Below, one piece after another: positions 1 to 10,815 of a stretch of DNA of 64,000 nucleotides. The DNA lies in NCBI GenBank assembly GCA_037042185.1, contig JAXQJY010000027.1, positions 2,790,001-2,854,000 of the forward strand, written 5' to 3'. The DNA is from Sordariomycetes sp. S80-01Y (Eukaryota > Ascomycota > Sordariomycetes). The notes under the pieces are model-generated. The model was given only the letters and a program-made list of their open reading frames with translations, was not told the DNA's origin and ran no database searches. The position numbers and the translations under genes were made by a program. The stretch's first letter is position 1. Every line of letters begins with the position of its first letter.

Positions 1-3000
1 AGAAAAGAACTTGGTGACGCGCGCTCACCGAAGCTACAAAAGGTCGTTGCCAGCCCCAAGTCTAAGTGGCCAGAGAGAGAGAGAGAGCCTTGATCCGGAC
101 CCCGGGGCGGGAGCCCCGAGCCAATCGGCCCCGGGTCAGGCCCGGTGCGTGCCGCGTCCGGCCGGCTCTCTCTCCCTCTTGCTCGTCTGCTCGTGTGAGG
201 CGCTCAGGGCGACCGGCGTTGCCAAGCTGGCCGACGGCGCGCTATCGTCCGCCCAGTCCATCCCGAAGCTAGGCAGGCGAGGAGGAGGACGGCGACGAGA
301 GGGAGGAGAAGCTGGAAGGGGGCGCGCAACGGAGCTAGCAGACCCGACAGACTGTGCCCTACTTACCGATGACTGGGAGCTTTGCGAAGTGTCTAAGAGG
401 TTGGTCCCAGAGGTGCGGGTGGGGTGCATACGCCAAGGTCCCGAACCATGGGAGCGGGTCTTTGTCTACAGCCAGCAGCGCTGAGGGCGGCCAGCAGCTG
501 CCACGGCCGTCTTTCTTTTCCGGCCCCATGTACGTACGTGCGTGGTAGCAGAAGTTGGAAAAGAGAGAAGAGACAACAAACATGGTGGTGAGCTCAGCGG
601 GACGAAAAGGGGGCCCTCCCACCCCCGCTAGCGAAGGAACAGGTCGGGGCGCGGACCGGGGACGACCGGTGAGCGGGAGCGGAGTCTTGGGCGCGACGAG
701 AACCAGAAGCCCAGCAGCCGAGTTTCAAGGGCTGGTCCTTGTCGGCAGCGCGATGGGAAATTTACGAGGTCCAGGGCTTGCTGGGGGGGCCTGAAGGGCG
801 AACCGCGGTGTTGGAGCTCGTCGAGCGACTGCTCACCGGATATCCGACAGGTCGTGTAAGCCAGTCCGTCTCTCCGTCCGTCTGGTTTGTTGACATGTGC
901 AGCTGGATGCCGACGAAAGCGCACCACTCATATAGATCAAGCACCGGGCGAGATCGAGGTGACGACAGTTGGTCGCATTTCGAAGGGGAAAGGGGGGGCC
1001 AAAGTAGGTTTGACTAGAGAGCAGGCGACGGCACTGTCTTCTGTGGGTGGACGTTCGGGGAAGTCACTAAGGCAGTCCAGGCACCACGATCCACGGCCAT
1101 GTAGGTCGGTGGGGAGGGGGGTCTGCTGGTGAATCTAACGGGGCGCATCTGCTCTCGAAAAAAGTGCCTCGTCCATCCTAGCGACTATGCGTTGCGTTAC
1201 CAGGTATGCTGGCGTCGCGCGGCAGGCCGATCTGTCGATTTGTTGGTGCCCGACTTACACTGGATTGGGGGACAGGAAGGCGGTTTCAGAGTATCGGACA
1301 TGAGGGACTACTAGACTAGGCAACGGTACGCCCGCGCGGGCCGGGGGCCATGATTCACTCAGGATGCGCATCTCCGTGGCCCTCTTGCCATCCAGCGAAG
1401 CCCCATGTCGGGGAATATCTCGATCTTGGATACATGGGCTGCGTCCACGCTGTGGGCGCCCCCGTCCGGGATAGCCCTAGTTTGCCAGCAGCAGCCGCTG
1501 CGCCGGGGCGCATCTCGCTTCAGTCATGCGTTCGCTGAAACGTAGCTGTACATGAAAATGCATGCGGACTCTATTATTGAGCGCAGGCGGGGAGCTGCGG
1601 ACATTGGAGCAGACAAGGTTAGTAGGTCAGGCAAGGTAGCGAGGAGGGAGGACAACTCAGACGTACGCCATGTACCATGTGTGCGCGTACATACATACGT
1701 ACGAGGAGAGACATCTGGCCCGACCCATGATGCCACCACCGCCTCAACGACTGATTCTTACTCTGATTCTAGTTTTGACTTGAGTCGCACCCGCAGCCCG
1801 ACTAGAGCGGGACGTGCATGAACATGAGGGAAGCAACCCCACGTTGGGATGCGCAGCCAACGCACACAGCAATTACCGTTCCTCGCTTCAGTTCCATTGC
1901 GTGCCAGGTGAAGCCACCAGTGGCAGCGCCCCGGCGCCCCGGGGGAAGCCTTGACATGATGGGTTGCGGTAGATTCGGTGCTGTAGGAGGGGTTGGGCGC
2001 TAGTCAAAAAACCTGGCCCGGCAGTGATGCTAAGCCCGGACGCAGCGCTGGGCCCCAGGCACTAACGCGCCAGTCGTCCCCACTATTCTGTCAGCCTCAT
2101 GACCCCTCCATCTTTGGTCTGCCAGATTCGAGGCTTGAATTGTTGGGCTCAACCTCGCGGGCCCTGAATCGGCGTATCAAGCGGTCCTGTTAAATGCTAT
2201 CAAAAATACTACTAATTAGTACCGGTACTACTAGTACTAGTGTTACCAAACGCTACGTACCGAGTACCTTGCCTACCTCATCGTCCACCCGCCACCGCTG
2301 CATCACAGACAGCGCCTGATCGCCCACCCGATTCCACCAGCGACCCCCTTGGCGCCGCCTCCAACTTGCACTCGGTACCCTATCATCCTACGCCCTCCAC
2401 GTTGCCGCCGCCGCTGCTGGCGACTCGTGCACTCAGGCTGCTTCCATTCGTACCGCTCGCGCCGCCTCCCCACTCCTTACGGCATCGCTCCCCAGCCACG
2501 GCTTTCTCGACTCCAACTTTGGCTCTCCATCAGCCCAGGACAGCCGTAGCAGCGACAGACCCAAGAAGCACTCGACGGAACCGACCCACCCCACCAACTC
2601 CAATTCGGCCGCCCTCAGGCTTCCTCAGGCTTCCTCAGGCTGCTCCCCTCAGCACTGCCAGCGCCACCAGCAGCGCGCTCGCCGGAGAGACCACCAGCAG
2701 ACCGGACGCACGTCCGCCCCGGCTGCCCAGGCCTGGCTCTCGCCCGACCTCTTCCAACCTACAGCAGACATCAGTCGCACTATTACCTTTCCTATGATCT
2801 GAACTAGCCAGGGTCGTCACAACCCTGTCTGCTCGCAACAAGCTACTGCCCAGCCTGCCCTGCCCTGCCCTGCCTCGGCCGACATCCAGCTTGTACTCCG
2901 TACTCGTGCCCCGATCAACATGTCAATAAAGTAAGCCTTCCTCCTCCCTCTCCCTCCTCCCTCTCCTCCTCTTCTTTTCCTTGACGTACCACCGCTTCCT

Positions 3001-3066
3001 GCTCCGCGCCGCATGCCCCTGCTTGAGACTACGTACCGCCCGCCATGATCTTGCACGCAATGCACC
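1..3066. other. Gene-free region upstream of the WBP2-like gene
   Basis: I see no convincing gene here. Open frames are short, overlap on both strands and have no recognisable domain. Simple-sequence tracts include a GA run near 77-90, an imperfect GTAC/TACTAG palindromic patch near 2205-2245, a tandem of the unit AGGCTTCCTC near 2620-2645 and a CTGCC run near 2855-2875. The last 700 bases before the gene at 3067 are pyrimidine-rich. That is common for fungal promoters and 5' leaders and explains the long Pro/Ser/Thr-rich open frame at 2240-2797. Confidence 0.6.
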
Positions 3067-3909
3067 ATGAATAACCCCTCCGACTACCTCATCACCACCA
3101 GCCCTACCACCCCCTCGCGGCCCGTCGACCCTGACAATGCGTCCAGTTGGGTGATGCTCAACGAGAGCGGCTTCGTCAAGCTCGGCAATGAACGCGTCCT
3201 GCAGAAGCTGGACTCGAGGATATCCTGCGAGCTCTCGGTCCCCGCTGAGTTGAGGCCACGATGCACGCCCTTTCAGCGGAAGAGTGACCGCGGGACCCTC
3301 TTCCTCACGAACAAACGAGTGAGTTACCATCAAGGCTTTTTTTGATTTATCTATCCCGATCTGTAGCTTACCGTCTAGGTCGTGTATCTGCCGGCCAAGA
3401 AGACTCAGGAGCCGAAGTTCGAGTCCTTCAGCGCACCCATCCTCAAATTTCAAGACTCAACAACTTCATCCTCCATGTGGTGGGGATGGGCCTGGAAGTC
3501 GGACGTCACGCCCATCTCTGGCGGTGGCATCCCACCGGATATTCCTCGCCTCGAAGTCAAGTTCACCTTCTCAGACGGTGGCATGACCGACTTCAACGAA
3601 GCCTACATTCGCCTGAGGGAGCGACTGTTCCAGTATCAGGAGATGCGTCGCGAGATGGGACCCAATGCCGACGTCCCGGATGAACCCCTCCCCGCCTACG
3701 AGCCCCCCGCCGCTGGCAGCACGGCCATGCCAGCACAGGTCAGCAATCTCGCGGCACCGCGTCCCAGGGAGACGAGGAGCGACAGCTCCTCGAGCAGGAG
3801 GCCGGACGAGCCGCCGCCGGGTTACGACGAGGCACAGGCGCAGCAGATCAGTAACAGACTCGAAGATCACATTCGTGACGAGGCAAATCGTGGCGAGCGG
3901 GAGGACTAA
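3067..3909 (+). CDS. WBP2-like GRAM-domain protein with PPxY motifs
   Basis: Two exons, 3067-3318 and 3379-3909, joined by a 60-nt intron (GTGAGT...CTAG) in phase 0, give about 260 residues. Residues about 28-140 fit a GRAM/PH-like fold of the WW-domain-binding protein 2 family. The splice restores the typical stretch LFLTNKRVVYLPAK, followed by a Trp-rich segment and an FTFSDGGMTDF strand. The C-terminal third is Pro/Ser-rich and disordered. It carries PPxY-type ligands, LPAYEPP near residue 200 and PPPGYDEA near 235, which in this family bind WW domains such as those of Rsp5-type ubiquitin ligases. From family knowledge I infer an adaptor at membranes or in the nucleus. The start is the first ATG in frame, with an N-terminus ending just before the GRAM core. 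No signal peptide or membrane segment is visible. Confidence 0.88.
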
Positions 3910-4544
3910 GCCCCCTCGAGGCCAAGGTCTGGCGCTTACTCGGCCGAGAACCTGTCAGATCTGACCCGCCGCCCTTGGCTCCTCACATGGCCTCCCGACG
4001 GCTCGCTTTGCACCAAGCACAGTAGCCACGATGAATCGACAAGGGCATTTCTTTCGGCAAATAGCTTTTTTTTAATCTCACATTGCGGTTCTTTCGGAGC
4101 GCGGAGCATCTTTGGGGTTTCAACAGATTCATCGGATTGGTTCAAAGAGTTCTCTGCATGGTTCTAGCACACATACATATTCTGGGCTCTGGACGGGGAG
4201 CTCCCTTGAAGAAATGCATTTACGAAGTACGCGCCCTGTCTCGTCTGACTCGCTAGCTCCAAACGGTGCATTAAAGGTGACCTTGACCGAGATAAGAAAT
4301 GATTTAAGTGAAGTGACACAGGCTGTTGAGCAGGCGGATGAGGTGAGCCTGATGAGTGAGATGAAGTCATCACGTGACTTGGCCGTCGACACCCGGTGGG
4401 ACCAATCGAAATGCCTCAATTCGAATGACCCGTCGTGGTCGAAACTTTTGGCCGAGCTCTCCCGACGACTTCGACTACAAGCTCAATCCATCACCACGCA
4501 CCCGCTCTTCTTCGTAACCAACAAATCCGAGCTCATCCGCCACA
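3910..4544. other. Intergenic region, QCR6 promoter
   Basis: The first part should hold the 3' end of the upstream gene and the rest the QCR6 promoter. A TCACGTGA palindrome lies at 4370-4377. An open frame at 4112-4618 overlaps the QCR6 start in another frame and shows no domain, so I do not call it. Confidence 0.55.
4370..4377. promoter_or_regulatory. TCACGTGA E-box palindrome upstream of QCR6
   Basis: The perfect palindrome TCACGTGA lies about 170 bases before the QCR6 start codon. CACGTG is the recognition core of bHLH factors such as Cbf1 in yeast, which is known to act at respiratory-chain genes. That it works here is inference. The same octamer occurs about 100 bases upstream of two other genes in this window. 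Confidence 0.45.
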
Positions 4545-5288
4545 ATGGGTATCTGGGACGCTTTCGTCGAGGCTGTGACGCCATGGAGCAACGCCGAGGC
4601 CGAGGCGCCGCCGGCTGAGGAGAAGCAGGTATGTTGCGCACCCTTTCTGACGAACCCACGCCGGCACGCACTCCCTCGGGAGCGAGCCCCACGAATCGAG
4701 CATTGAGCGAAGCGAGCGGGCGAGCAGAGCACGATGGAGGAGCACTGGCTGACGAACGCAGGAGGAGGAGACTGCCACTGAGACCAAGGAGTCCGCCGAT
4801 ACCGCCACCCCCGAGCCCGAAGAGAAGGAAGAGGAGTCCTCCGAGGAGAAGGAGGAGGAGCCCGCTGAGGAGGAGGAGGAAGAAGAGGAGGAGGAGGATG
4901 ATGAGGAAGAGGAGATTGTTGATCCTAAGGAGACGCTCGAGGAGGGTACGTTTTCCATCGCCGAAGCGAGCCTTGCTTTGCGTTCTCAACAGCGCGAGAT
5001 GCTGGCCGGGGAGAATAGATATAAAGGGCGGACGGCTAACAGATGACAGAGTGCAAGAACGCCCCTCAGTGCGCGCCCGCGAAGCACCACTACGACCACT
5101 GCGTCGAGCGCGTCGAGCAGCAGGAGAGCGAGGGCGGTGCCAAGGAGGACTGCGTTGAGGAGTGTACGGCCTCTCTAATCCCCCCCAAACACACCGGACA
5201 TGCAATGCTGACACGGAGACTAGTCTTCCACCTCGCCCACTGCGCTACCGCCTGCGCTGCCCCCAAGCTCTGGAGCAAGCTCAAGTAA
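4545..5288 (+). CDS. QCR6: Cytochrome bc1 complex subunit 6 (hinge protein)
   Basis: Four exons (4545-4628, 4762-4945, 5050-5163, 5224-5288) encode about 148 residues. The protein starts MGIWDAFVEAV, passes through a very acidic Glu/Asp tract (residues about 29-85), and ends in the conserved hinge domain. That domain has the paired cysteines (ECKNAPQC, HYDHCVERV, DCVEEFFH, LAHCATAC) that form disulphide-linked helical hairpins. The C-terminus APKLWSKLK is typical. In the family this subunit sits on the intermembrane-space side of complex III and helps cytochrome c1 interact with cytochrome c. Exon 3 could begin at either of two AGs. The one at 5049 keeps the frame and gives ETLEEECKNAP. The acidic repeat DNA explains the long Ser-rich open frame on the opposite strand. 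Confidence 0.93.
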
Positions 5289-6876
5289 GCGTCCCACCGC
5301 TGCTACTCCGATCTCGACGACTCGCCAAATCCGTCGCCGTTGTGGATCGACGGATGTGTAGTGCGTCTGAAGGGGCTATCATGCCGATGATGAAGGGGGA
5401 GGACGACGATGTATGATCGCATGTCACCGCTTGGGGGATTACTCTACGCTCGCACCGCGTCGCGTGAGCCTGGGCTGGTGCGGTGATTCCCTTTGTATAC
5501 TACGCTGCAACACGCCCTGCAATAGAATACCTCTTTACGATTCCTCGGCCGCTTCAGTGCCAAAGTAGTGTCTGTCGTGTCTCACCGCCATCCGCATTCG
5601 TGCGGCGATGCTGCCTAATTCGGACACAGCAAGGTAAGGACGAAGGCTTTGTGTCACCCGGGGCAGATTAGTACTGTGCCACCGCATCGCTCACGTCGCA
5701 CGAGCAGGAGATAGACCGCACGACTCCCGCAAGGGGCGCGTGTGGGCATCTGCCTCAGCGTGCGCGCAGCGACAAGTTCCGAGACAGGACGCACAACCTT
5801 GATTGTTAGATTTGAGACCCGGGGCGCGCGGGACTGCGTCTGTGTTCTGCGCAGGTTCACTGAAGGAAAGGGATCTTGCGCTGGGAGGCCGGCCGGGCAC
5901 GGGGGGGAAGATGGCTGATACAGGCGCGGCGGCCGTGCGGGTTGGTCCGAGAATCCGGGAGAGGGGTATGTATGTTTTGGGGGAGGGAGAGGGGGGAAAG
6001 CGAGGTTCAGTTGTTCGCTCACCGCGGGGACACATGTGACTCGGCTTGGAGAGGAGCGACGCGGCTGCCAACGCGGCCACAGAGCGCATTTCTAGGATCT
6101 ATCCCTGGGTAAAGTTCGTGCTACGGATTTGGGCGGACGTTGATGAACTCGAGACGCGTCAGTGCCTGAGAGCGTAGTCTGGCTACTATCCGTAACCAGT
6201 GGTACTGTACTAAATGGGTAGTCAGTAGTACTATAGTAGCCGCAATAGCGGTGGGTCCTGATTAGACCTCGTGCTTGATTGCGCATGTTGGCCTATGCAG
6301 CCACCCGTTGCGACCAGCAATCAAACACTCTCCGAGGCAATGTTCTCGACTCACCGTCTAGCCTTGCCGTTTGCTTCGCGCTTCGCACGCTTCGCAATAT
6401 TGGCATTGGCAGCGGCCCCTAATAGGTAGGGAAAAACAGGGTTTGAGGCGGCGTGGGTGCGGAGAAGCGGCATGGGGTACCGCACGGGGTAGCATCTAAG
6501 CCCGAATCGAGACGCCTTATCCAGGCAAGCGAGGACGGCCCATCGTCCAGCCTCGGATGCCCCTGCCGCCACCTGCCTGCGCCTGCGCCTGTCAACCTGG
6601 AAGGTCAACACCACCGCATTTCACTTATCTTGGCCCGTTCCCTCCTCTTTTCCTGCCTCGCTGCTCCCCTCCCTTATCGCACACGACGGGCTTGGGCAAT
6701 GAGAGGCGTCTGCTTGCCTCGCACCGCACCCGTTTCCGACTCTGACAGCGGCAAGCAGTGCGACTTACCCATCACGCGACACTTCAGCTCAACTCACTCA
6801 TCCCAGAGCCCTTCGTGTCGCAGCTTGTGATAAGAGAGCCCAGCTTGCGGATCGTCCCTGGAAGGATCTCTCCGAA
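5289..6876. other. Intergenic region, no gene seen
   Basis: About 1.6 kb between QCR6 and the transporter gene. Short open frames on both strands show no domains. A palindromic GTAC/AGTACT patch is present near 6195-6240. The stretch 6540-6860 is C-rich and probably belongs to the promoter and leader of the transporter gene. Confidence 0.55.
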
Positions 6877-8485
6877 ATGGTTTCAACCGTCGACGACGAC
6901 AAACCTTCTGCTAAGCCTGGTCTGCTGCACATCATGAGCTCGAACAGCACCAGCGCCGGCTCCACTGAGGGCTTGAAGAGCTGGTTCCACCGCCATGGAG
7001 GGAAGCATAGTCTTGGAAGCCAGGACATCACGATGCGGGAGAGAACAGTCGATGGAGAGTTTCAGGAGGGCGACGGAGTGGAAGCCGAAGGCGTCCAGTA
7101 CCGCACCTACAAGCGGAGGTGGTTTGGATTGGTGCAGTTGACGCTCATGAACGTCATGGTCTCTTGGGACGTGAGTCTTCTCCCGCCTCCACCTCGAGCA
7201 GACGAGGATGCTGATCGAACAGTGGCTCACCTTTGCGCCCGTCGCCTCCAAAGCCAGTGAGTACTACTCCGTCCCGGAGAGTACCATCAACTGGATCAGC
7301 ACGGCCTTCTTCCTCGCCTTTGTCTTCATCTTCCCTCTCGCCATCATCGTCCTCCACCGCAGCCTCCGCATCTCCTTCATCGTCGCCGCCGTGCTCATTC
7401 TCGTGGGGAATTGGATCCGCTATGCCGGCGCCACGAGCCGGCAGGGGGGCAGCATCGGGCACGCCATGGCCGGTGAGATTGTTATCGGGTTCGCGCAGCC
7501 CTTCATTCTTGCTGCGCCAACGAGGTACTCGGATCTGTGGTTTACGAATCGCGGAAGGGTTGGTGCTACGGCGGTGATGAGCTTGGCGAATCCCTTGGGA
7601 GCTGCTTTGGGGCAGCTGATCAACCCCTTTTGGGTGTCCGAGGCGGGAGACGTGAGCAGTATGGTTCTCTACGTCTCCATCATCGTGAGTCTCTTCATCA
7701 TGTACTCACGGAGTATAGTGGCTGATCCGAAATAGTCAACTGTTGCTTCCCTTCCAGCAATTTTCGTGCCAGCTGCACCACCAACCCCCGTTGGCCCATC
7801 CTCGGAGACGCCCAAACTCGCCCTGCGCTCTTCACTCTCGGCTCTGGCAGGCAATCTGGAGGTCTGGCTTATTTTGATCCCCTTCTCCATCTACGTCGGC
7901 TTCTTCAACTCCATATCCTCTCTACTGAACCAGATGATGAGCCCCTACGGCTTCTCAGATGACGACGCTGGTATTGGAGGGGCGGTGCTCATTGTGGTGG
8001 GATTGTTAGCAGCGGCGGTGGCGAGTCCGATTGTCGACAGGACGAAGAAGTTCCTGCTGGCAATTCGGTGTCTGATCCCCGTGGTGGCGCTAAGCTACCT
8101 GGCTTTTACCTGGATGCCCGAAACCCGGGTCATCGCTGGTCCCTACGTCGTCCTCGCGGTCCTAGGAGCCTCCAGCTTCGCGCTGGTACCCGTCGCCCTG
8201 GAATACCTCATCGAGCTGTCCCACCCCTTGTCTCCCGAGGTTACGAGCACCATCGCGTGGGCAGGCGGCCAGCTGTTCGGAGCCATCTTCATCGTCGTTT
8301 CGGACGCGCTGCGCGCTGGGGAGGAGGCGCACCCGCCGCGGAACATGAAGAATGCGCTGGTGTTTCAGACGGTCATCGCGATGGTGGTGGCGCTTCTCCC
8401 GATGGCGTTGGGCATGTTCGGCCGGTCGGACAAGGTTGCGCTGAGAAGGGTTGCTTCCGATGCAAGGGGCCATGCACGGCCATGA
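6877..8485 (+). CDS. MFS transporter, FLVCR/DIRC2-like
   Basis: Three exons (6877-7170, 7223-7684, 7736-8485) with introns of about 50 nt, all phase 0, give about 501 residues. A soluble N-terminal tail of about 85 residues is followed by the family hallmark [13 protein letters not shown] and, across the first splice, MVSWDWLTFAP. About 12 hydrophobic segments follow, with a short Pro-rich central loop ([13 protein letters not shown], residues about 260-275) between two halves of six. Length and layout fit the FLVCR-related branch of the major facilitator superfamily. Animal members move haem or choline across membranes; the substrate of the fungal members is unknown to me. The C-terminus is a short basic tail. 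The gene is convergent with ERG27, whose stop lies only 200 bases away. Confidence 0.88.
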
Positions 8486-8684
8486 AGGTAACGCCCACGA
8501 AGATAGGATGGCGAGGCGCAAGGCGTTGGTTACCGTTTGATTTCTGTCTGGCTTTAATATACCCACTAGCTTCTGGTCTAGTTTGATGCAAAATGCTGCT
8601 CTTCAACCCCGCGCCGAGCTCCTTTATGTAAAGGTCTTTCCGCTTATATACAGTTCGTCTCGCCGTGAAGCTCCCAAGGCCAGG

Positions 8685-10271
8685 TCACAAGTCGAGCATC
8701 TCCTCCCACTCCTCCCTCATCTCCTCCATGGCCTCCCAGACCTCGCGGCCCACCTCCTCGAACTCGGCAACATCCCTCTCAGTGACGTCCCTCGCGCCCT
8801 TCTTGCGCCCGACGCTCCTCCTCAGCACCGCCTCCTCCACGCTCTCGTCCGTCACGTCCTCAACCTCCCCCGAGAAGCCCCACCCCTCCACCTCGGTGGT
8901 GCGCACGAACTCGTCGCCCTTGGAGTTGACGGCGCTGCCCCACTTCTTCCGCTCCGCCCGCTGCGCGTCGAGGGCGTCCTGCGGCTGCAGGGCGATGTAG
9001 ACGGTGCTGGCGGCGCCGGGCCGCGGGTGCACGGCGTGCCAGGGCGAGCCGAGGTAGCGCGCCAGCGTCAGCGCGAGCTCGTACGCCCAGAAGAGGAACC
9101 ACGGCAGCGGGAAGAGCGTGCTCGCCACGACGCCCGGGTGCGTGAGGTAGATCTTGGGCGCCACCATGCCCTCCCTGTCGTCCTCGTCCTCGTCGTCGAA
9201 GTCGCGCGAGCTCAGGTAGACGTCGGATATGGGCTTGACGCTCGGCAGCGTCGCCGTAAGCGCCAGAAGGTCCGTCAGGCGCTTCGACGACTCGTAGGGC
9301 GTCGTGTTGGGCTTGAGGGACTGGATGTCGTTGAGCGTGAAGACGTCGGACACGGCCTCTATGCTCGACGACCAGATTATGCGCGCCGGGGTCAGGCGGG
9401 ACGATGAGGGGCGGGAGAGCAGCGGCAGCAGCCGGTGGATGAGCAGGTAGTGGCCGAACACGCAGGCGGTAAAGACTTCTCCCAGGAGGGGCTTTGCTGG
9501 CTGTGTTTTGTTAGCCCCTTTTCTCAGCAATGCCACCTTGCCCCTTTTCCCCCAAAAGCCAAAGGCCTAAGAACGCAACTCACGTAGTCATACTGCTCCT
9601 GCTCGTTCAGAATGCGCGTTGGCAGCGCCATCTTAAACGTCGGCCATGTAACACTCTCCACCAGCCCATTCACGATGAAGCTCCAGATGGCCATCGGGAA
9701 GTTGCAGCCGCTCCAGCCCCCGAAAGCAGCATTGCAGACCACGACGTCCAGTCGCGGCACCTCGACGTTGACGAGCCTTCCGTCCTGGCCCTCGGTGCCC
9801 TTGGGGTTGCTGAGGGTGCCCTCGCAGAAGCTGTCGGCCAGGGCGTAGATGCCCCGTATGTCGCAGAGGTCGAGTGTGGGGGAGAGGATGTGGATGCGCG
9901 AGGCGTGGGTCTCGAATTCGGCGTCGTTGAAGCGCTTCGACGACTGCGACACCTTGAGCGCGTAGGCGCGGAGGTGCTGTATGGTCTGCAGGGACTTGGA
10001 GGGCGATCGCGTGGTGGGGAGGAGGATGAGGTGCGAGGTCAGGGAGTAGGAGAGGAGGAACTCGTCGATGAGGCGTTCGCCGACCGCTAGACCGATACCG
10101 CTGCCGCGTCCAGGTCAGAATAATGTGTTGCCTAGTCCCCCGGGGGGAGGGACTTGTCATGGTAGAGAGCGGGGGAGCAACGTACCTGTTGGCACCGGTG
10201 ATGAGGACGAACAGCTGTTCGTGCGGCGCAACCTTGTCCCACGGCGCGGGGGTGGGCTCTTCAGACGCCAT
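8685..10271 (-). CDS. ERG27: 3-ketosteroid (3-keto sterol) reductase
   Basis: Exons read in gene order are 10271-10186, 10100-9584 and 9500-8685, giving about 472 residues. The N-terminus holds the SDR cofactor motif ITGANSGIGLAVGERL, created by joining exons 1 and 2. The NAAFG motif lies near residue 125 and the catalytic pair YESSK in the third exon. The insertions and the long C-terminal half are typical of fungal Erg27 rather than short classical SDRs. Erg27 is the NADPH-dependent 3-keto reductase of the C4-demethylation complex (with Erg25, Erg26 and Erg28) of ergosterol synthesis at the ER. A run of Asp/Glu (near residue 310) and an acidic C-terminal tail are lineage features. No alternative family fits better. 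Confidence 0.9.
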
Positions 10272-10815
10272 GGGGGGTATCAATCGAAACGCCGCGGACT
10301 CGAGGGCTGGGAAGAAGTGGTTCGCGCGGGTCGAGGATCTGCTGCGGTGGCAGAATGTTGGTCGGGGCGAGTTGGCGGTCAGGAGGTGCCTCCACGTCGA
10401 AATAAAATCGTGGGGCGAGCCGGAGAGCTGCACTGCCAGAGCCGAGAGTGGGTCCAGGGGTCCAACTTGGGGACGGGACGTTGGCAGAAGCCATCATGTA
10501 TTTGTCCGGGGCGATGCAGATCCGCGGCGAGGTAAATCGATGTTGTCACGTAATTAGAGCTACTGTAGGCATTGTATACGGAGCGGGTTTTGTCATTAAT
10601 TCTTTTCATCATTTGTTTATATATGGATCCCCATTCTCTGGCAGATAGAGGTGCTTAGGTGTACACTGCCCGCGGCAGCTCCACCGGGTGTCCTTTTTCC
10701 CTTTGTTTACGGATCCGTGTCATCATGTTGAACCAGCCAATGCCTGCTGAGTCCACTGATGTGGACGCTTCTACCTACGATCGCTTGTTATACATGTTTC
10801 GTCATCCCGAGTGCT
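10272..10815. other. Spacer between ERG27 start and SCP160 stop
   Basis: 544 bases separating two minus-strand genes. It should hold the ERG27 promoter and the 3' end of the SCP160 transcript. An AT-rich patch lies near 10595-10630. I see no gene. Confidence 0.5.

Noticed and set aside
181-480. tRNA-like look of a GC-rich stretch near the left edge
   Set aside because: No matching acceptor stem or T-loop consensus could be found.
2240-2797. 185-codon Pro/Ser/Thr-rich open frame
   Set aside because: Low-complexity product of a C-rich promoter or leader; overlapped by other frames and without a domain.
4112-4618. 168-codon open frame before QCR6
   Set aside because: Overlaps the QCR6 start in another frame and promoter sequence; no domain and no splice partner.
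4483-5214. Long frames opposite QCR6, including a Ser-rich one
   Set aside because: Mirror of the GAG/GAA acidic repeat of QCR6 on the other strand.
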